A stretch of DNA of 64,000 bases, taken from assembly GCF_030268065.1 (NCBI RefSeq), contig NZ_BSDD01000006.1, positions 124,001-188,000 on the forward strand, given 5' to 3'. Of the stretch, positions 7,515-19,896 are shown in pieces (the stretch's first letter is position 1; each line of letters begins with the position of its first letter). The translations under genes and the position numbers were made by a program. This DNA is from Geothrix rubra (lineage in GTDB: Bacteria > Acidobacteriota > Holophagae > Holophagales > Holophagaceae). The notes beneath the pieces are model-generated. The model did no database searches and was not told the DNA's origin. It worked only from the letters and a program-made list of their open reading frames with translations.

Positions 7515-8831
7515 TCAACCCAGCAGGGTCTCGAGGAAGGTGCCGGGGTAGACGCAGCCTTCGGTGCGGTCGGGGCCGGTGCTGAGGTAGGCGATGGGGA
7601 CTTCCACGGCCTCGGACAGGGCCTCCAGGTAGGCCTGGGCCTGGGGAGGAAGCTGCCGGTGGTCGGTGAAGCCGCGGGTGCTGGCCCAGCCCTTGAAGCG
7701 CTTGACCTCGGGCTTGAGGTCCGCCCACTCGGCGGCGCAGCTGGGCAGGCGGGTGGTGACGCCGCCCTCGCCGGTGCGGTAGCCCACGACGAGACCCACC
7801 TCGTCCAGGCCGTCGAGGACGTCCAGCTTCATGATGGCCAGGCCGTCCACGCCGTTGGTGCGGCAGGCATGGGCGGTGATGGGGGCGTCGAACCAGCCGC
7901 AGCGGCGGGGGCGGCCGGTGGTGGTGCCGAATTCCCGGCCGGCTTCCCGCAGGCGGTCGCCGGTGGCGTCCAGCAGCTCGGCGGGGAAGGGGCCGGCGCC
8001 GACGCGGGTGGTGTAGGCCTTGGCGATGCCGAGCACCTTGTCCAGGGCCTTGGGCGGCAGCCCGGTGCCCGTGAAGAGGCCCCCCAGGCTGCAGCTGCTG
8101 GAGGTGACGTAGGGGTAGGTGCCGTGGTCGATGTCGAGCAGGGTGGCCTGGGCGCCCTCGAAGAGGATGCTGTCGCCCCGTTCCCAGGCGGCCAGCAGGT
8201 GGCCCTGGGCGTCCCCGATGAAGGGCAGGAAGGGCTCGGCGGTCTTCAGGGCGCCGTCCACGATGGCCTGGAGGGTGGGGAGCCCTTCGCGGTCGCCGAG
8301 ACGCAGGCGCACTTCCTCGAAGCCGGGGCGGATGCGGTCGGCCAGGACCTCCGGGTGGCGGAGGTCGCCCAGGCGGATGCCCATGCGGGAGGCCTTCATC
8401 TCGTAGGCGGGCCCGATGCCGCGGCCGGTGGTGCCGATCTTGGAGCCCAGCTTGTCGGCGCGGGCCTCGCGCCAGAGGTCCAGGGCGATGTGGTGGGGCA
8501 GGATGAGGTGGGCCTTGTCGGACAGGAGCAGGCGGCCGGCGAGGTCGAAGCCCCGGGCCTTGAGGCGGTCCAGCTCCTGCTGGAAGACCTCCAGGTTCAG
8601 CACCACGCCGTTGCCGACCACGAGGAAGCAGCCCGGGTGGAGGGCGCCGCTGGGCACCTGGTGCAGGGCGATGCTCTGGCCGTCCACCACCACGGTGTGG
8701 CCGGCGTTGTTGCCGCCCTGGAACCGGACGACCTGGCGGAACCGGGGGCTGAGCAGGTCCACGACCTTGCCCTTGCCCTCGTCGCCCCACTGGAGGCCCA
8801 GGATCGCCAGATTGGTCCTCGCCTGGCTCAT
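7515..8831 (-). CDS. purA: Adenylosuccinate synthetase
   Basis: Catalyses the GTP-dependent joining of IMP and aspartate to adenylosuccinate, the first committed step from IMP to AMP, in the cytoplasm. The 438-residue protein has the family's N-terminal P-loop-like QWGDEGKGK (residues 14-22) with the catalytic Asp, then GGNNAGHT near 38-45 with the catalytic His. Length is normal (about 430). The start ATG gives an N-terminus that runs directly into the first strand. It is divergent from clpC, with 153 bases between the starts. Downstream on the same strand lie tRNA-Lys and tRNA-Glu, 84 bases away, with no terminator visible between, so read-through into the tRNAs is possible. Confidence 0.98.
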   Translation of the reverse strand: MSQARTNLAILGLQWGDEGKGKVVDLLSPRFRQVVRFQGGNNAGHTVVVDGQSIALHQVPSGALHPGCFLVVGNGVVLNLEVFQQELDRLKARGFDLAGRLLLSDKAHLILPHHIALDLWREARADKLGSKIGTTGRGIGPAYEMKASRMGIRLGDLRHPEVLADRIRPGFEEVRLRLGDREGLPTLQAIVDGALKTAEPFLPFIGDAQGHLLAAWERGDSILFEGAQATLLDIDHGTYPYVTSSSCSLGGLFTGTGLPPKALDKVLGIAKAYTTRVGAGPFPAELLDATGDRLREAGREFGTTTGRPRRCGWFDAPITAHACRTNGVDGLAIMKLDVLDGLDEVGLVVGYRTGEGGVTTRLPSCAAEWADLKPEVKRFKGWASTRGFTDHRQLPPQAQAYLEALSEAVEVPIAYLSTGPDRTEGCVYPGTFLETLLG

Positions 8832-8984
8832 GTTCGCGTCCTCCCGGCCCTCCAGAATACCGGCGCGGGCGGCTTATTCCCAGCTCAAACCCGGACGGGA
8901 CACGGGGACGGGATGGCGCTACCCTGTTGGACCGGCCTGGACCATCCCGGCTCCGGAGCCGTTAATGACCCGGAAGGGTGTCCC

Positions 8985-11455
<2,471 letters not shown>

Positions 11456-11459
<4 letters not shown>

Positions 11460-14029
11460 CGCAGCTGAACAGCGACCGGAACCGGGTCCGGCCCCGGTGG
11501 CGGAGGGGCCTGCTGCCCCTTCTTCTCGTGGCGGGATGCGCCTTCCCCCTCGCGGCCCAGGACCTGGAGCCGATCGTCAAGATCGAAGTCGTGGGGGCCC
11601 AGAAGCAGACCCCGGAGACGGTGATCTTCAAGTCGGGCCTGAAGGTGGGCGAGGATGTCCGCGACGTGGACTTCACCGCGGTCCTGGAAAAGCTATGGAA
11701 GACCGGCTCCTTCGACGACATCAAGCTCGAGCTGGAGAATGCCGACGGCGGCAAGAAGCTGGTGATCCGCATCAAGGAACGGCCCCTGATCAAGGAGATC
11801 GACTACCGCGGGGGCACGGAGATCGGCATCACCTCCATCAAGGACAAGATCAAGGAGAAGAAGCTCACCATCAACCCCGACACGGTCTACGATCCCGACG
11901 CGGCGCGGAAGATCAAGAACCAGATCGTGGACATGGCGGGCGAGAAGGGTTTCCGCAACCCGGTGGTGGACGTGACCCTGGAGCCCATGGGCCCCGGCGT
12001 CGCCCGCCTGGTCTTCGACATCAAGGAAGGCGGCAAGGCCCGCATCTACACCATCAAGTTCCGGGGGAACAAGGTCTTCACCAGCTCGCACCTCCGGAGC
12101 GTGATGGAGAAGACCCGCCAGCACTGGATGTTCAGCTGGATGACGACGCACGACCTGCTGGTGGACAAGAACCTCGACGAGGACCTCGACAACATCAAGA
12201 AGGCCTACTGGAAGATGGGCTACAAGGACGTCTTCGTGGGCAAGCCCACCATCGAGGTGGAGGACCGCACCACCGCCAAGCAGAAAAAGAAGAACGAGAA
12301 GCGCCTCAAGGAGGCCAAGTCCCCGAAGTACGACCTGCGGGCCACGCTCACCATCCCCATCATGGAGGGCGAGAAGTACTACGAGGGCACCTTCAAGGAG
12401 GAGGGTGGCAAGCTCTTCCGGCCTGACTTCTACCGGGGGAAGTACGCCGAGGTGAAGCGGGACAACAGGTCCTTCCTCCGGAAGTTCTTCAACATCAAAC
12501 CGAGCCTCGAGGACCCCAAGCCCGACGCCAAGCCCGTGCCCTTCGACCTGGACGCGGTGAACCAGACCGTGGACAAGCTGAAGGAGGCCTACAGCGACCA
12601 GGCCTACATCCTCTTCCGGGCCGAGAAGAAGTTCGACATCCGGGAGGAGAAGGGCCTGAAGTTCGTGGACACCACCCTCAAGCTGGACGAGGGCGAGCCC
12701 TACACGGTGCGGCGCATCGAGTTCGAGGGGAACACCACCACCAAGGACAAGGTGCTCCGCCGCAGCATGCTGATGCGGGAGGGCGATCCCTTCCGGACCA
12801 ACATGTTCAAGGACTCCCTGCTGTCCATCAGCCAGCTGAGCTTCTTCGACGTGAAGACCTCCGAGCCCAAGGTGGACCTGGTGCTGGACAAGCCGCAGGT
12901 GGACATCGTCGTGCGCGGCGAGGAGGCCGGCGTCAACGAGCTGCTCTTCCAGGGCGGCTACGGCTCCCTGTTCGGATTCTCCCTGGGCGTGAGCTTCTCG
13001 ACGCGGAACCTGGGCGGCGGCGGCGAGACCCTGTCCGTCAGCTACAACGGCGGAAAGTTCGCCAAGAGCATCTCCGTGGGGTTCACGGAGCCCTTCGTCT
13101 TCGACCTCCCGTATTCCTTCTCCACCTCGGTCTCCAACGGCACCGCGGACTACGACGCCTCCCGCGTGGGCATCGCCAACGCCTACAAGCAGTTCACCCG
13201 GAGCCTGGGCGTGTCCGTGGGCGCCCGCCTGAGCAACTGGATACCGGACCGGCCCTGGGCCTTCTTCACCACCTACTCGGCAGGCTACAACTTCTCCCTC
13301 ATCCGCATCGAGGGCGGGCGCAACTACTACTTCCGGGACATCAGCAACCAGCTGACCTCGACCTTCAGCCAGAGCCTGACCTACAGCACCGTCAACCACC
13401 AGTTCAAGCCGACGGCAGGCACCCGCCTGGGGTTCAGCCTGGAGTACGGCGGCTGGCAGTTCGGGGGCGACCGCCCGTTCCTCCGGGCCACCTGGGACTT
13501 CGCCAAGTTCGCCAATGTCGCCGACCGCCACATCTTCGGCATGAACGCCAGCTACGGCTACCTGCAGAACCTGGGCGTGGAAGACCTCCCGATCTACAAC
13601 ATGTACCGCCCGGGCGGCGAGAACAGCATCCGCGGCTACCGCTACGGACAGGTGGGCTCCATCCTGCTCGACAACAACGGCTACGCCGTGGTGGTCGGCG
13701 GCAACAAGCAGTTCGTGGCCAACTTCGAGTACCAGTTCAAGGTCGCCGAGCAGTTCCGGCTGGTGGCCTTCTACGACATGGGCAACGCCTGGGCGCCGGG
13801 CACCAAGATCTTCAGCCACGAGAACATCAGCTACCGGGACATCTACACCGGCAACTACCTCACCTACACCAACCCGACCCTGCTGCGCTCGGCGGGCCTG
13901 GAGTTCCGGTTCTTCCTGCCCATCAGCCCCGCGCCCCTGCGCCTGATCTGGTCGCGCAAGCTGAACCCCTATCCCTTCGACACCGACGGCCGGAACGATT
14001 TCCAGTTCTCCATCGGGACCACCTTCTGA
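11456..14029 (+). CDS. bamA: Outer membrane protein assembly factor BamA
   Basis: Central Omp85 component that folds and inserts beta-barrel proteins into the outer membrane. The 857-residue protein starts with a basic stretch and a hydrophobic signal segment ending AAQ (about residue 33). Consecutive POTRA repeats follow to about residue 450 (for example VRRIEFEGNTTTKDKVLRRSML in the last one), then a 16-strand barrel ending in an aromatic residue (SIGTTF). The middle POTRA region carries an unusually lysine-rich insertion (about 265-285). The ATG overlaps the clpC stop by four bases, an atypical upstream partner. ompH follows after 70 bases, the usual BamA-Skp pairing. Confidence 0.97.
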
Positions 14030-14099
14030 GCCGACCGCTTCTGGGCTGCGGGGGGGAACGCCCCGCGCTAGAATGGCCTTTTCCCCCTGGAGTCATCCC

Positions 14100-14672
14100 A
14101 TGCGCCGTCTGATCGCCCCCCTCGTGGCCGCCGCCCTCTGCCTGCCCCTCGCGGCGCAGGAGTCCCCGGCCCCCCGCTTCGCCTTCTTCAGCATCAACCA
14201 GCTGGTCCGCTCCTCCAAGAAGGCCGCGGCCGTGTTCTCCGAGCTGGAGATCACCGGCAAGAACCTGCAGGAGAAGCTCCAGGCCAAGGGCGCCGAGCTG
14301 CAGAGCCTCCAGCAGCAGATCAACTCCCCCAGCATCGATCCCGCCAAGCGCGAGGAACTCCAGAAGAAGTACCGCGACCTGGAGTTCGACGCCAAGAAGA
14401 TGCAGGAGGACAGCCAGCAGGAGTACCAGAAGGTCGAGAAGAAGGTGGGCGACCAGATCACCCTCATGGCCAAGCCCATCGTCGAGCAGCTGGCCCAGGA
14501 GCAGCACCTCCAGCTCATCTTCTCGGACCAGGCCGTGCAGGTGCTCTCCTGGGCCGACCAGACCTGGCTGAAGACCTTCACGGAGGAGGTCGCCAAGCGC
14601 CTGGACGCCGCCCCGGACGCCCCTGCCGCCAAGCCCGCCCCCAAGCCGGCGCCCACCCCCAAGAAGAAGTAG
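14100..14672 (+). CDS. OmpH/Skp family periplasmic chaperone
   Basis: Periplasmic holdase that carries unfolded outer-membrane proteins to the Bam complex. The 190-residue protein has a signal peptide (MRRLIAPLVAAALCLPLAAQ), a short beta-strand segment (FAFFSINQLVRSSKKAA) that would form the trimer core, then a long coiled coil (about 45-140) and a Pro/Ala/Lys-rich tail. The ATG at 14100 is chosen over one 27 bases upstream because TGGAG sits seven bases before it and the signal peptide begins there. Position directly after bamA agrees with the role. Confidence 0.9.
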   Translation: MRRLIAPLVAAALCLPLAAQESPAPRFAFFSINQLVRSSKKAAAVFSELEITGKNLQEKLQAKGAELQSLQQQINSPSIDPAKREELQKKYRDLEFDAKKMQEDSQQEYQKVEKKVGDQITLMAKPIVEQLAQEQHLQLIFSDQAVQVLSWADQTWLKTFTEEVAKRLDAAPDAPAAKPAPKPAPTPKKK

Positions 14673-14700
14673 GACCGGCGCTCCGGCGCCCGCCCTGCCC

Positions 14701-15936
14701 ATGAGCCCCGCCCGCAGGCTGCTGCTCCTGCTCACCGGGATCAACCTGGTGAACTACCTGGACCGCTACGTGGTGGCGGCCATCCTGGAGCCCCTCGGGC
14801 GGGAGCTGCGTCTGTCCGACGCCCAGCTGGGCCGCCTGACCTTCGTGTTCATCGCGGTGTACATGTGCGCCGCGCCGGTCTTCGGCTACCTGGCGGACCG
14901 CTTCCACCGCCCCCGCCTCGTCGCCGGGGGCGTGGCCCTGTGGAGCCTCGCCACCCTGGGCGCGGCCTTCGTCCATTCCTATCCGGCCCTGCTGGTGACG
15001 CGCTCCCTCGTGGGCGTGGGGGAGGCCGCCTACGCCAGCCTGGGCCCGGCCATGCTGGCGGATGGTTTCCCCGAGGCCGACCGGGCCCGGACCTTCACCT
15101 GGTTCTACCTGGCCATCCCCGTGGGCTCCGCCTTCGGCTACGGCCTGGGCGGCCTGGTGGCGGGGGTCTGGGGCTGGCGGGCCTCCTTCCTCGTGGCGGG
15201 TCTCCCGGGGCTGCTCCTGGCCGTCTGGATGGCCTTCCAGTCCGATCCCCAGCGCGGGTTGATGGATGCCGCCCCGGATGCCGATGCCGCCCTGCCGTAC
15301 CTGAAGCGCCTGCGGCATGTCTTCCTCAACCGGATCTGGCTCGCCTGCACCGCCAGCTACGTGGCCTACACCTTCGCCATGGGCGGCCTCAGCACCTGGG
15401 GACCGACCCTCCTCCAGCGCCGCTTCGCGGTCTCCACGGCCCGGGCGGGCGTGGTCTTCGGGGCCCTGGCGGTGGTGACGGGCATCCTCGGCACCTTCCT
15501 CGGCGGCTACCTGACCGACCGGTGGCAGCGCCGCTGGCCCGATGCGGGCGTGATCCTCTCGGGCCTCACCCTGGTGGCCGCGGCTCCCCCTGTGGCCTGG
15601 GCCCTGGCGACGGGCCGGCTGCAGGCCGCCTACGCCCTGTTCTTCGTGGCCATGTTCCTGCTCTTCGTGAACACGAGCCCCGTGAACGCCCTCACCGTGA
15701 GCTGCCTCCCCGCCAGTGTCCGGGCCACGGGCGTGGCGGTGAACGTGCTCCTCATCCACCTCCTGGGGGATGCCATCAGCCCCGAGCTGGTGGGCCAGCG
15801 GGCGGACACCCTCCACGCCCTGGGCGCCGCCAGCGGGGACGCCCTCGCCCGGGGCATGGGGCTGGTGATCCCGGCCATCCTGCTCAGCGGCGTGGCCCTC
15901 TGGTGGGCCCGCCGCGGGCGACCGGCCGAGGGCTGA
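14701..15936 (+). CDS. MFS transporter, spinster-like
   Basis: A 411-residue integral membrane carrier with about 12 hydrophobic helices. Helix 1 carries GINLVNYLDRYVVAA, the N-Y-x-D-R motif of spinster/hexuronate-type MFS proteins. The loop after helix 2 has GYLADRFHRPR, the MFS signature. VGVGEAAYASLGPAMLAD matches the helix-5 region of the spinster group. Substrate cannot be told from sequence; relatives move lipids, sugars or organic acids. It begins 28 bases after ompH without a strong ribosome-binding site and ends one base before the acyltransferase GTG, so these two genes form a tight pair. A lipid-related substrate is tempting given that partner, but unproven. Confidence 0.88.
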   Translation: MSPARRLLLLLTGINLVNYLDRYVVAAILEPLGRELRLSDAQLGRLTFVFIAVYMCAAPVFGYLADRFHRPRLVAGGVALWSLATLGAAFVHSYPALLVTRSLVGVGEAAYASLGPAMLADGFPEADRARTFTWFYLAIPVGSAFGYGLGGLVAGVWGWRASFLVAGLPGLLLAVWMAFQSDPQRGLMDAAPDADAALPYLKRLRHVFLNRIWLACTASYVAYTFAMGGLSTWGPTLLQRRFAVSTARAGVVFGALAVVTGILGTFLGGYLTDRWQRRWPDAGVILSGLTLVAAAPPVAWALATGRLQAAYALFFVAMFLLFVNTSPVNALTVSCLPASVRATGVAVNVLLIHLLGDAISPELVGQRADTLHALGAASGDALARGMGLVIPAILLSGVALWWARRGRPAEG

Positions 15937-15937
15937 G

Positions 15938-17206
15938 GTGGCCGGCGGGAGAGGCGCGGCGCGGCCCCTGGCCCGGCTCCTGGCCGGCAGCTGGTTCCGC
16001 TCCCTGCGTCGGGAAGGGCCCGCGATCCCCCCCGGGCCCGTCCTCCTCCTGCTGAACCATCCGAACGGCCTCCTGGACCCCCTGGCCGTCGAGGCGCTCC
16101 TGGAGCCCGCCCCGGGCTGGCTGGCCAAGGCGACCCTCTGGCGCATCCTGCCCCTCCGGCCCTTCCTGGCGATGTTCAAGGCCATCCCCGTGACGCGGCC
16201 CAAGGACGGCGGCGCCACGGCCGAGTCCATCGGGGAGAGCTTCCGGCGGGTCCACCAGGTCCTGGCGGGGGGCGGGTCCGTGGCCCTGTTCCCGGAGGGG
16301 ATCAGCCACACCGGCGCCGACCTGGCGCCCCTCAAGACCGGCGCGGCGCGCATCGCCTTGTCGAGCCCCGTCCCGCCGCGCCTGGTCCCCGCGGGACTGG
16401 TCTATGGCGACCGGGCCCTCTTCCGGCACAGCGCCCTGCTCCGGACCGGCCCCGAGATCCCCTGGGGGGACCTGCGGCCCCGGGGGACGGACCCGGAGGC
16501 GGTGCTGGAACTCACGGCGCGGATCCGGGCCGCGCTCCTGCCCCTCACCCTCCACGGGCCCGAGGCCGGTGTGCTGGCCCTCGCCCAGGAGGTGGCCTGG
16601 CTGCTGGCGGAGGCACCGGGCAGCCGGGCGGACCTGGAGGCCCTGCGCCGACGGGTGAAGGTGCTGCTGCCCCGGCTGGAGGCGATGGCGGCCGAGGAGC
16701 GGACGGCGCTCCAGGCCGAGGTCCAGGCCGCCCGCGACTGGCTCCGCGACCACGGCGTCCGGCCGGACCAGGTGGGCCATCCCTATCCCTGGGAGGAGGT
16801 CCGCCATTGGCTGCCCCGGGCGGCGCTCAGGCTCGCCGTCGGCGTCTTCCTGCTGCCAGCCGCCCTCCTCTTCTGGCCGCCCTACCGGCTGGTGGGCTGG
16901 GTGGCGGCACGGGCCACGGACGAACTGGACGTCACGGCCACCCTCAAGCTGCTGGGGGGCGTCCTCCTGTTCCCCCCCTGGACCCTCGTGCTCGCCCTCG
17001 GGGCGGGCCACTGGCTGGGCTGGGCCGGGGCCGGGCTGATCCTGCTGGCGGCCCTGCTCGCCTTCCTGTCCCTGCCCCTGGGTGAGCGACTGGCCGAGGA
17101 CCTGCAGGCCGTGCGAGGCTTCCTCCGCCGCCGGGACGGGGCCGTGCCGCACCTGCTCGAGGCCCGGCGGCGGCTGCTGGCGGCGTTCCCGGAACTGGGA
17201 ATGTGA
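15938..17206 (+). CDS. PlsC-like 1-acyl-glycerol-3-phosphate acyltransferase family protein
   Basis: Probable membrane-bound acyltransferase of phospholipid or related lipid synthesis. The 422-residue protein has the PlsC block I as LLLLNHPNGLLDPLAVE (H-x4-D, about residues 32-48), block III as LFPEGISHTG (about 111-120) and further acyl-acceptor motifs. The C-terminal 130 residues hold two or three hydrophobic segments, longer than plain PlsC (about 240), as in the GPAT/DHAPAT-like subgroup. The start is a GTG one base after the MFS stop codon. The gene ends inside a bidirectional hairpin terminator. Exact acceptor is unknown. Confidence 0.88.
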   Translation: MAGGRGAARPLARLLAGSWFRSLRREGPAIPPGPVLLLLNHPNGLLDPLAVEALLEPAPGWLAKATLWRILPLRPFLAMFKAIPVTRPKDGGATAESIGESFRRVHQVLAGGGSVALFPEGISHTGADLAPLKTGAARIALSSPVPPRLVPAGLVYGDRALFRHSALLRTGPEIPWGDLRPRGTDPEAVLELTARIRAALLPLTLHGPEAGVLALAQEVAWLLAEAPGSRADLEALRRRVKVLLPRLEAMAAEERTALQAEVQAARDWLRDHGVRPDQVGHPYPWEEVRHWLPRAALRLAVGVFLLPAALLFWPPYRLVGWVAARATDELDVTATLKLLGGVLLFPPWTLVLALGAGHWLGWAGAGLILLAALLAFLSLPLGERLAEDLQAVRGFLRRRDGAVPHLLEARRRLLAAFPELGM

Positions 17207-17234
17207 AAGGGCGGGGCCGGAGCCCCGCCCTTTC
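17205..17234. terminator. Bidirectional hairpin terminator
   Basis: A perfect 13-bp stem, GAAAGGGCGGGGC (17205-17217) and GCCCCGCCCTTTC (17222-17234) with a four-base loop, lies in the gap between two converging genes. It overlaps the acyltransferase stop codon. It can serve both transcripts. T-runs are short (TTTC on each strand). Confidence 0.8.
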
Positions 17235-17251
17235 ATGGCATCGTGCGTCGA

Positions 17252-19765
17252 TCAGTGGCCGAGAACGGTGATCTGTTCCGGGGCCTGGAAGATCATGGGC
17301 TGCGGCAGGGCCGCGGGGGTCACGATCGGGAGCGCGGCACTCTGCTGGGTGGGATCCACCACCAGCCCCGTGCCCAGCCAGTAGACCAGCTGGCGCTGAG
17401 CCAGGGTGATGGCCACCGGGTTGGCCGGGTTGATCAGGAAGGCGTGCGCGATGCCCGTCTGATCGAACTGGAAGTAGCCTTCCGTCGGGGCGCTGGCCGG
17501 CAGCGAGGTCGCGGCCGCAGTGACCTTCGGCGTGGGGCCGGGGTTCAGGCTGAACATGAAGGGCGTGCCCACGACTCCGGACGCGTGGGCGGTGGAGATG
17601 GAACCACCGACCAGGTAGGCGCCGCCGGCGGTGTAGGCCAGCTGGGAGAAGTTGGGGCCGATGGCCGCCGCGGCCGTGGTGCCCAGGACCGCACGGCCAC
17701 CCAGGGCATTGGCGAAGTAGCGGGTCTGGGCATTGGGAATGACCAGGTCGCCGTTGGTGGCCGTCCCGGTCGTGGCATCGAAGGCCGTGGAGGTGGCCTC
17801 CTGCATCACGACCCGTCCCGAGAGGCGGCTGGGGAGCCCTGGCGCGAGGGGGCTGGTGAGGGTGGCCGGGTCCATGGGATCCAGAATGGTCTGGGTGACC
17901 AGGAAGAACTGGTGATAGGTGGGGGTGTTCTGCGCGATGCCGGCGGCCGCCAGGCCAGCGGTGACCGACGGCGCGAAGGCGGGGCTGGTCTGGCCCAGGT
18001 AGGCGTATCGGCCGCCGGGGTTGTTGAAGAAGCCCTTCATGTCGTTGTTGAGGGTGGCCTGGGTGTAGGGATAGCCGGTGGTGCTCAGGGTCGTGTTGGA
18101 GGCCAGGTAGCCGGCACCGGCGATGGCCCCCTGGCTCACGCCCACGAACTTGATGTTGCTCGGGGAGGTGGTGATGTCAGGCGTGCTGGCGGCCAGGCCG
18201 TTGGCGGCCAGCGCGGTGCTGAGACCGCCGGTCTTGAGGACGAATTCCAGGCGGTTGAGGTTCACGACGCACTGCTGGAAATTGGTCCGCAGGGCGAGGG
18301 GGGCGCCGATGGCCATGAAGTCCTGCCCCCACTGGGTGCCGCTGGTGTGCGTGGGGACGGCGTTCTGGCCGTGGAGCGGCAGGTCGATGGCGATGAGGGC
18401 ATAGCCCTGGGCCGTGAGGGTGCCGGCCAGGGCGATGACCGTCTCCTTCTGGGAGGTGATGCCGTGCTGGTAGATGACGACGGGATAGCCGTTGGCCGGA
18501 CGGGGCACGGTGACGGGGTCGGGCGCGATGTAGACGAAGTTCACGTTCCGGTCCGTGTGGTAGAACCCGGTGAGCTTCCCGGTTCCGTCACGGAAGGCCT
18601 GGGCGACGCCGGCGGCCGGGTTGTAGGCCGGGAATCCGCCCGAGGTGGCCCCGGTCAGGTCCATGGTGGCGGCATTGGCCGCGACCACCACGGGATCCAC
18701 GTTCAGGTCACCGCTGGCGAAGGTCCCCAGGGCCACGAGTCCCACGCTGGCGGGAGCCGCGGTGGCGGATCCCACGACGGCCGTCCAGTAGGCGTCCGGG
18801 GTGGGGAGGGGGGACGTGGCACCTTTCACCATGAGGGTGGAGGGCCCGAAGCCGGACACGGCGTTGGACCAGGTCTTGCCGCTCAGGCCACCGAGGGTGG
18901 CCCCGGCGGCGAAGGCGCGCAGCTCGGCTTCGACGGGCACGCGGGTGGTCGGGGCCCCGACCGGATCCGGGAGGATGAACCCGGCGCCGGTGGTGATGAA
19001 GCGGGCCAGGACGGAGATGTCGGCCCGGCTGGTGATCGTGGTGGTGGCGGAGGCGGCGATGGCGTCGTCCATCACCTTCGCGTAGCCGGAGAGGAGGATG
19101 TTGCTCCCGCTGGTGACGTTCGCCCGGATGGGTTCGAGGGCGGCGAGGGCACCGGTGAGGGGCACCGTGGACTTCAGCGCCTCGAAGTAGGGCGTGGCGG
19201 AGATGGCGCCGCCGGTGGCTGCATCCTTCACCCGGTTCGTGACCACATAGGCATACCGGGTGCCGGGCAGCAGCGGGAAGTTCGGGTAGAGGAAGAGGTC
19301 GGTCCCGCCGGCCGCGTACTGGTAGGTGAACATCCCGGAGATGTCGGCGAAGCCGAGCGGGCTGTTCTCGGTTCCCGCGGCATCCGGCGTCAGCTGGAAG
19401 ACCTTGATGTTCGCCGCCGTGACGGTGCTGGGGGTCACCGGGCCGGCGAACCGGATGTAGATGGGCGCGTTCAGGCCGGAGACGGCGTTGGTGCCTCCCA
19501 TCTCGTGGAGATTGACGTAGGCCAGGGCCTCAGGCGGCGTCATGGGCTTGTTCGGAGCCCGGCCGGCGAGCGGATCCGGGGCCGTCGCCGTGGCCAGGAT
19601 GTTCGGGAGCGGCACGACGCTGTTCGCGGGATCGAACAGCACGGTGTTGGCGCTGGGCGTCGACGAGGTGACGGGGACGGGGGCGTTGGAATCGCCGCCG
19701 CCGCTGCAGCCGAGGGCGAGCGCCAAGGGCAGGCCCAGAAGCACCAGGCTCAAGGATCGACGCAT
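17252..19765 (-). CDS. Lipase-like lipoprotein (Pla-1/cef-type alpha/beta hydrolase)
   Basis: An 837-residue exported protein. The signal peptide ends in the lipobox LALGC (Cys20), followed by a Gly/Ser/Asp linker, so it is probably anchored in a membrane facing the periplasm or surface. The N-terminal half resembles the bacterial virulence factor lipase N-terminal domain (Ig-like, with IYIRFAGPVTPSTVTAANI). The C-terminal half is an alpha/beta hydrolase with VIYQHGITSQKE (oxyanion region) and nucleophile elbow GVSQG (Ser544). Substrate is probably a lipid or ester, not defined here. TTGGAGG lies just upstream of the ATG. It is transcribed separately from the upstream lipoprotein gene, since a strong terminator separates them. 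Confidence 0.85.
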   Translation of the reverse strand: MRRSLSLVLLGLPLALALGCSGGGDSNAPVPVTSSTPSANTVLFDPANSVVPLPNILATATAPDPLAGRAPNKPMTPPEALAYVNLHEMGGTNAVSGLNAPIYIRFAGPVTPSTVTAANIKVFQLTPDAAGTENSPLGFADISGMFTYQYAAGGTDLFLYPNFPLLPGTRYAYVVTNRVKDAATGGAISATPYFEALKSTVPLTGALAALEPIRANVTSGSNILLSGYAKVMDDAIAASATTTITSRADISVLARFITTGAGFILPDPVGAPTTRVPVEAELRAFAAGATLGGLSGKTWSNAVSGFGPSTLMVKGATSPLPTPDAYWTAVVGSATAAPASVGLVALGTFASGDLNVDPVVVAANAATMDLTGATSGGFPAYNPAAGVAQAFRDGTGKLTGFYHTDRNVNFVYIAPDPVTVPRPANGYPVVIYQHGITSQKETVIALAGTLTAQGYALIAIDLPLHGQNAVPTHTSGTQWGQDFMAIGAPLALRTNFQQCVVNLNRLEFVLKTGGLSTALAANGLAASTPDITTSPSNIKFVGVSQGAIAGAGYLASNTTLSTTGYPYTQATLNNDMKGFFNNPGGRYAYLGQTSPAFAPSVTAGLAAAGIAQNTPTYHQFFLVTQTILDPMDPATLTSPLAPGLPSRLSGRVVMQEATSTAFDATTGTATNGDLVIPNAQTRYFANALGGRAVLGTTAAAAIGPNFSQLAYTAGGAYLVGGSISTAHASGVVGTPFMFSLNPGPTPKVTAAATSLPASAPTEGYFQFDQTGIAHAFLINPANPVAITLAQRQLVYWLGTGLVVDPTQQSAALPIVTPAALPQPMIFQAPEQITVLGH

Positions 19766-19854
19766 GGATAGACCTCCAAGATGGGGGGGAAGAAGGCAGG
19801 GGGGATGAGTTCCAAGACGATAGGACCGTCCCGGGGGGAATTCCAGGGAAAAGG

Positions 19855-19878
19855 AAGGGGCCCCGTCCGGGGCCCCTT
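19855..19878 (-). terminator. Intrinsic terminator after the coiled-coil lipoprotein gene
   Basis: On the minus strand AAGGGGCCCC, a four-base loop and GGGGCCCCTT form a 10-bp stem, followed by CCTTTTCCC, 18 bases past the stop codon. It separates this gene from the lipase-like lipoprotein downstream. Confidence 0.8.
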
Positions 19879-19896
19879 TGGCGATGAACCGGGTAT

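Noticed and set aside
7659-8984. Long in-frame 5' extension of clpC (about 440 codons)
   Set aside because: It lies antisense over purA, is Gly/Ala/Glu-Val low-complexity and has no homology; clpC homology starts at the GTG at 8985 with a good ribosome-binding site.
17243-19771. 842-codon open frame antisense to the lipase-like lipoprotein
   Set aside because: Gly/Arg/Val-rich shadow; the minus-strand gene has signal peptide, lipobox and nucleophile elbow.
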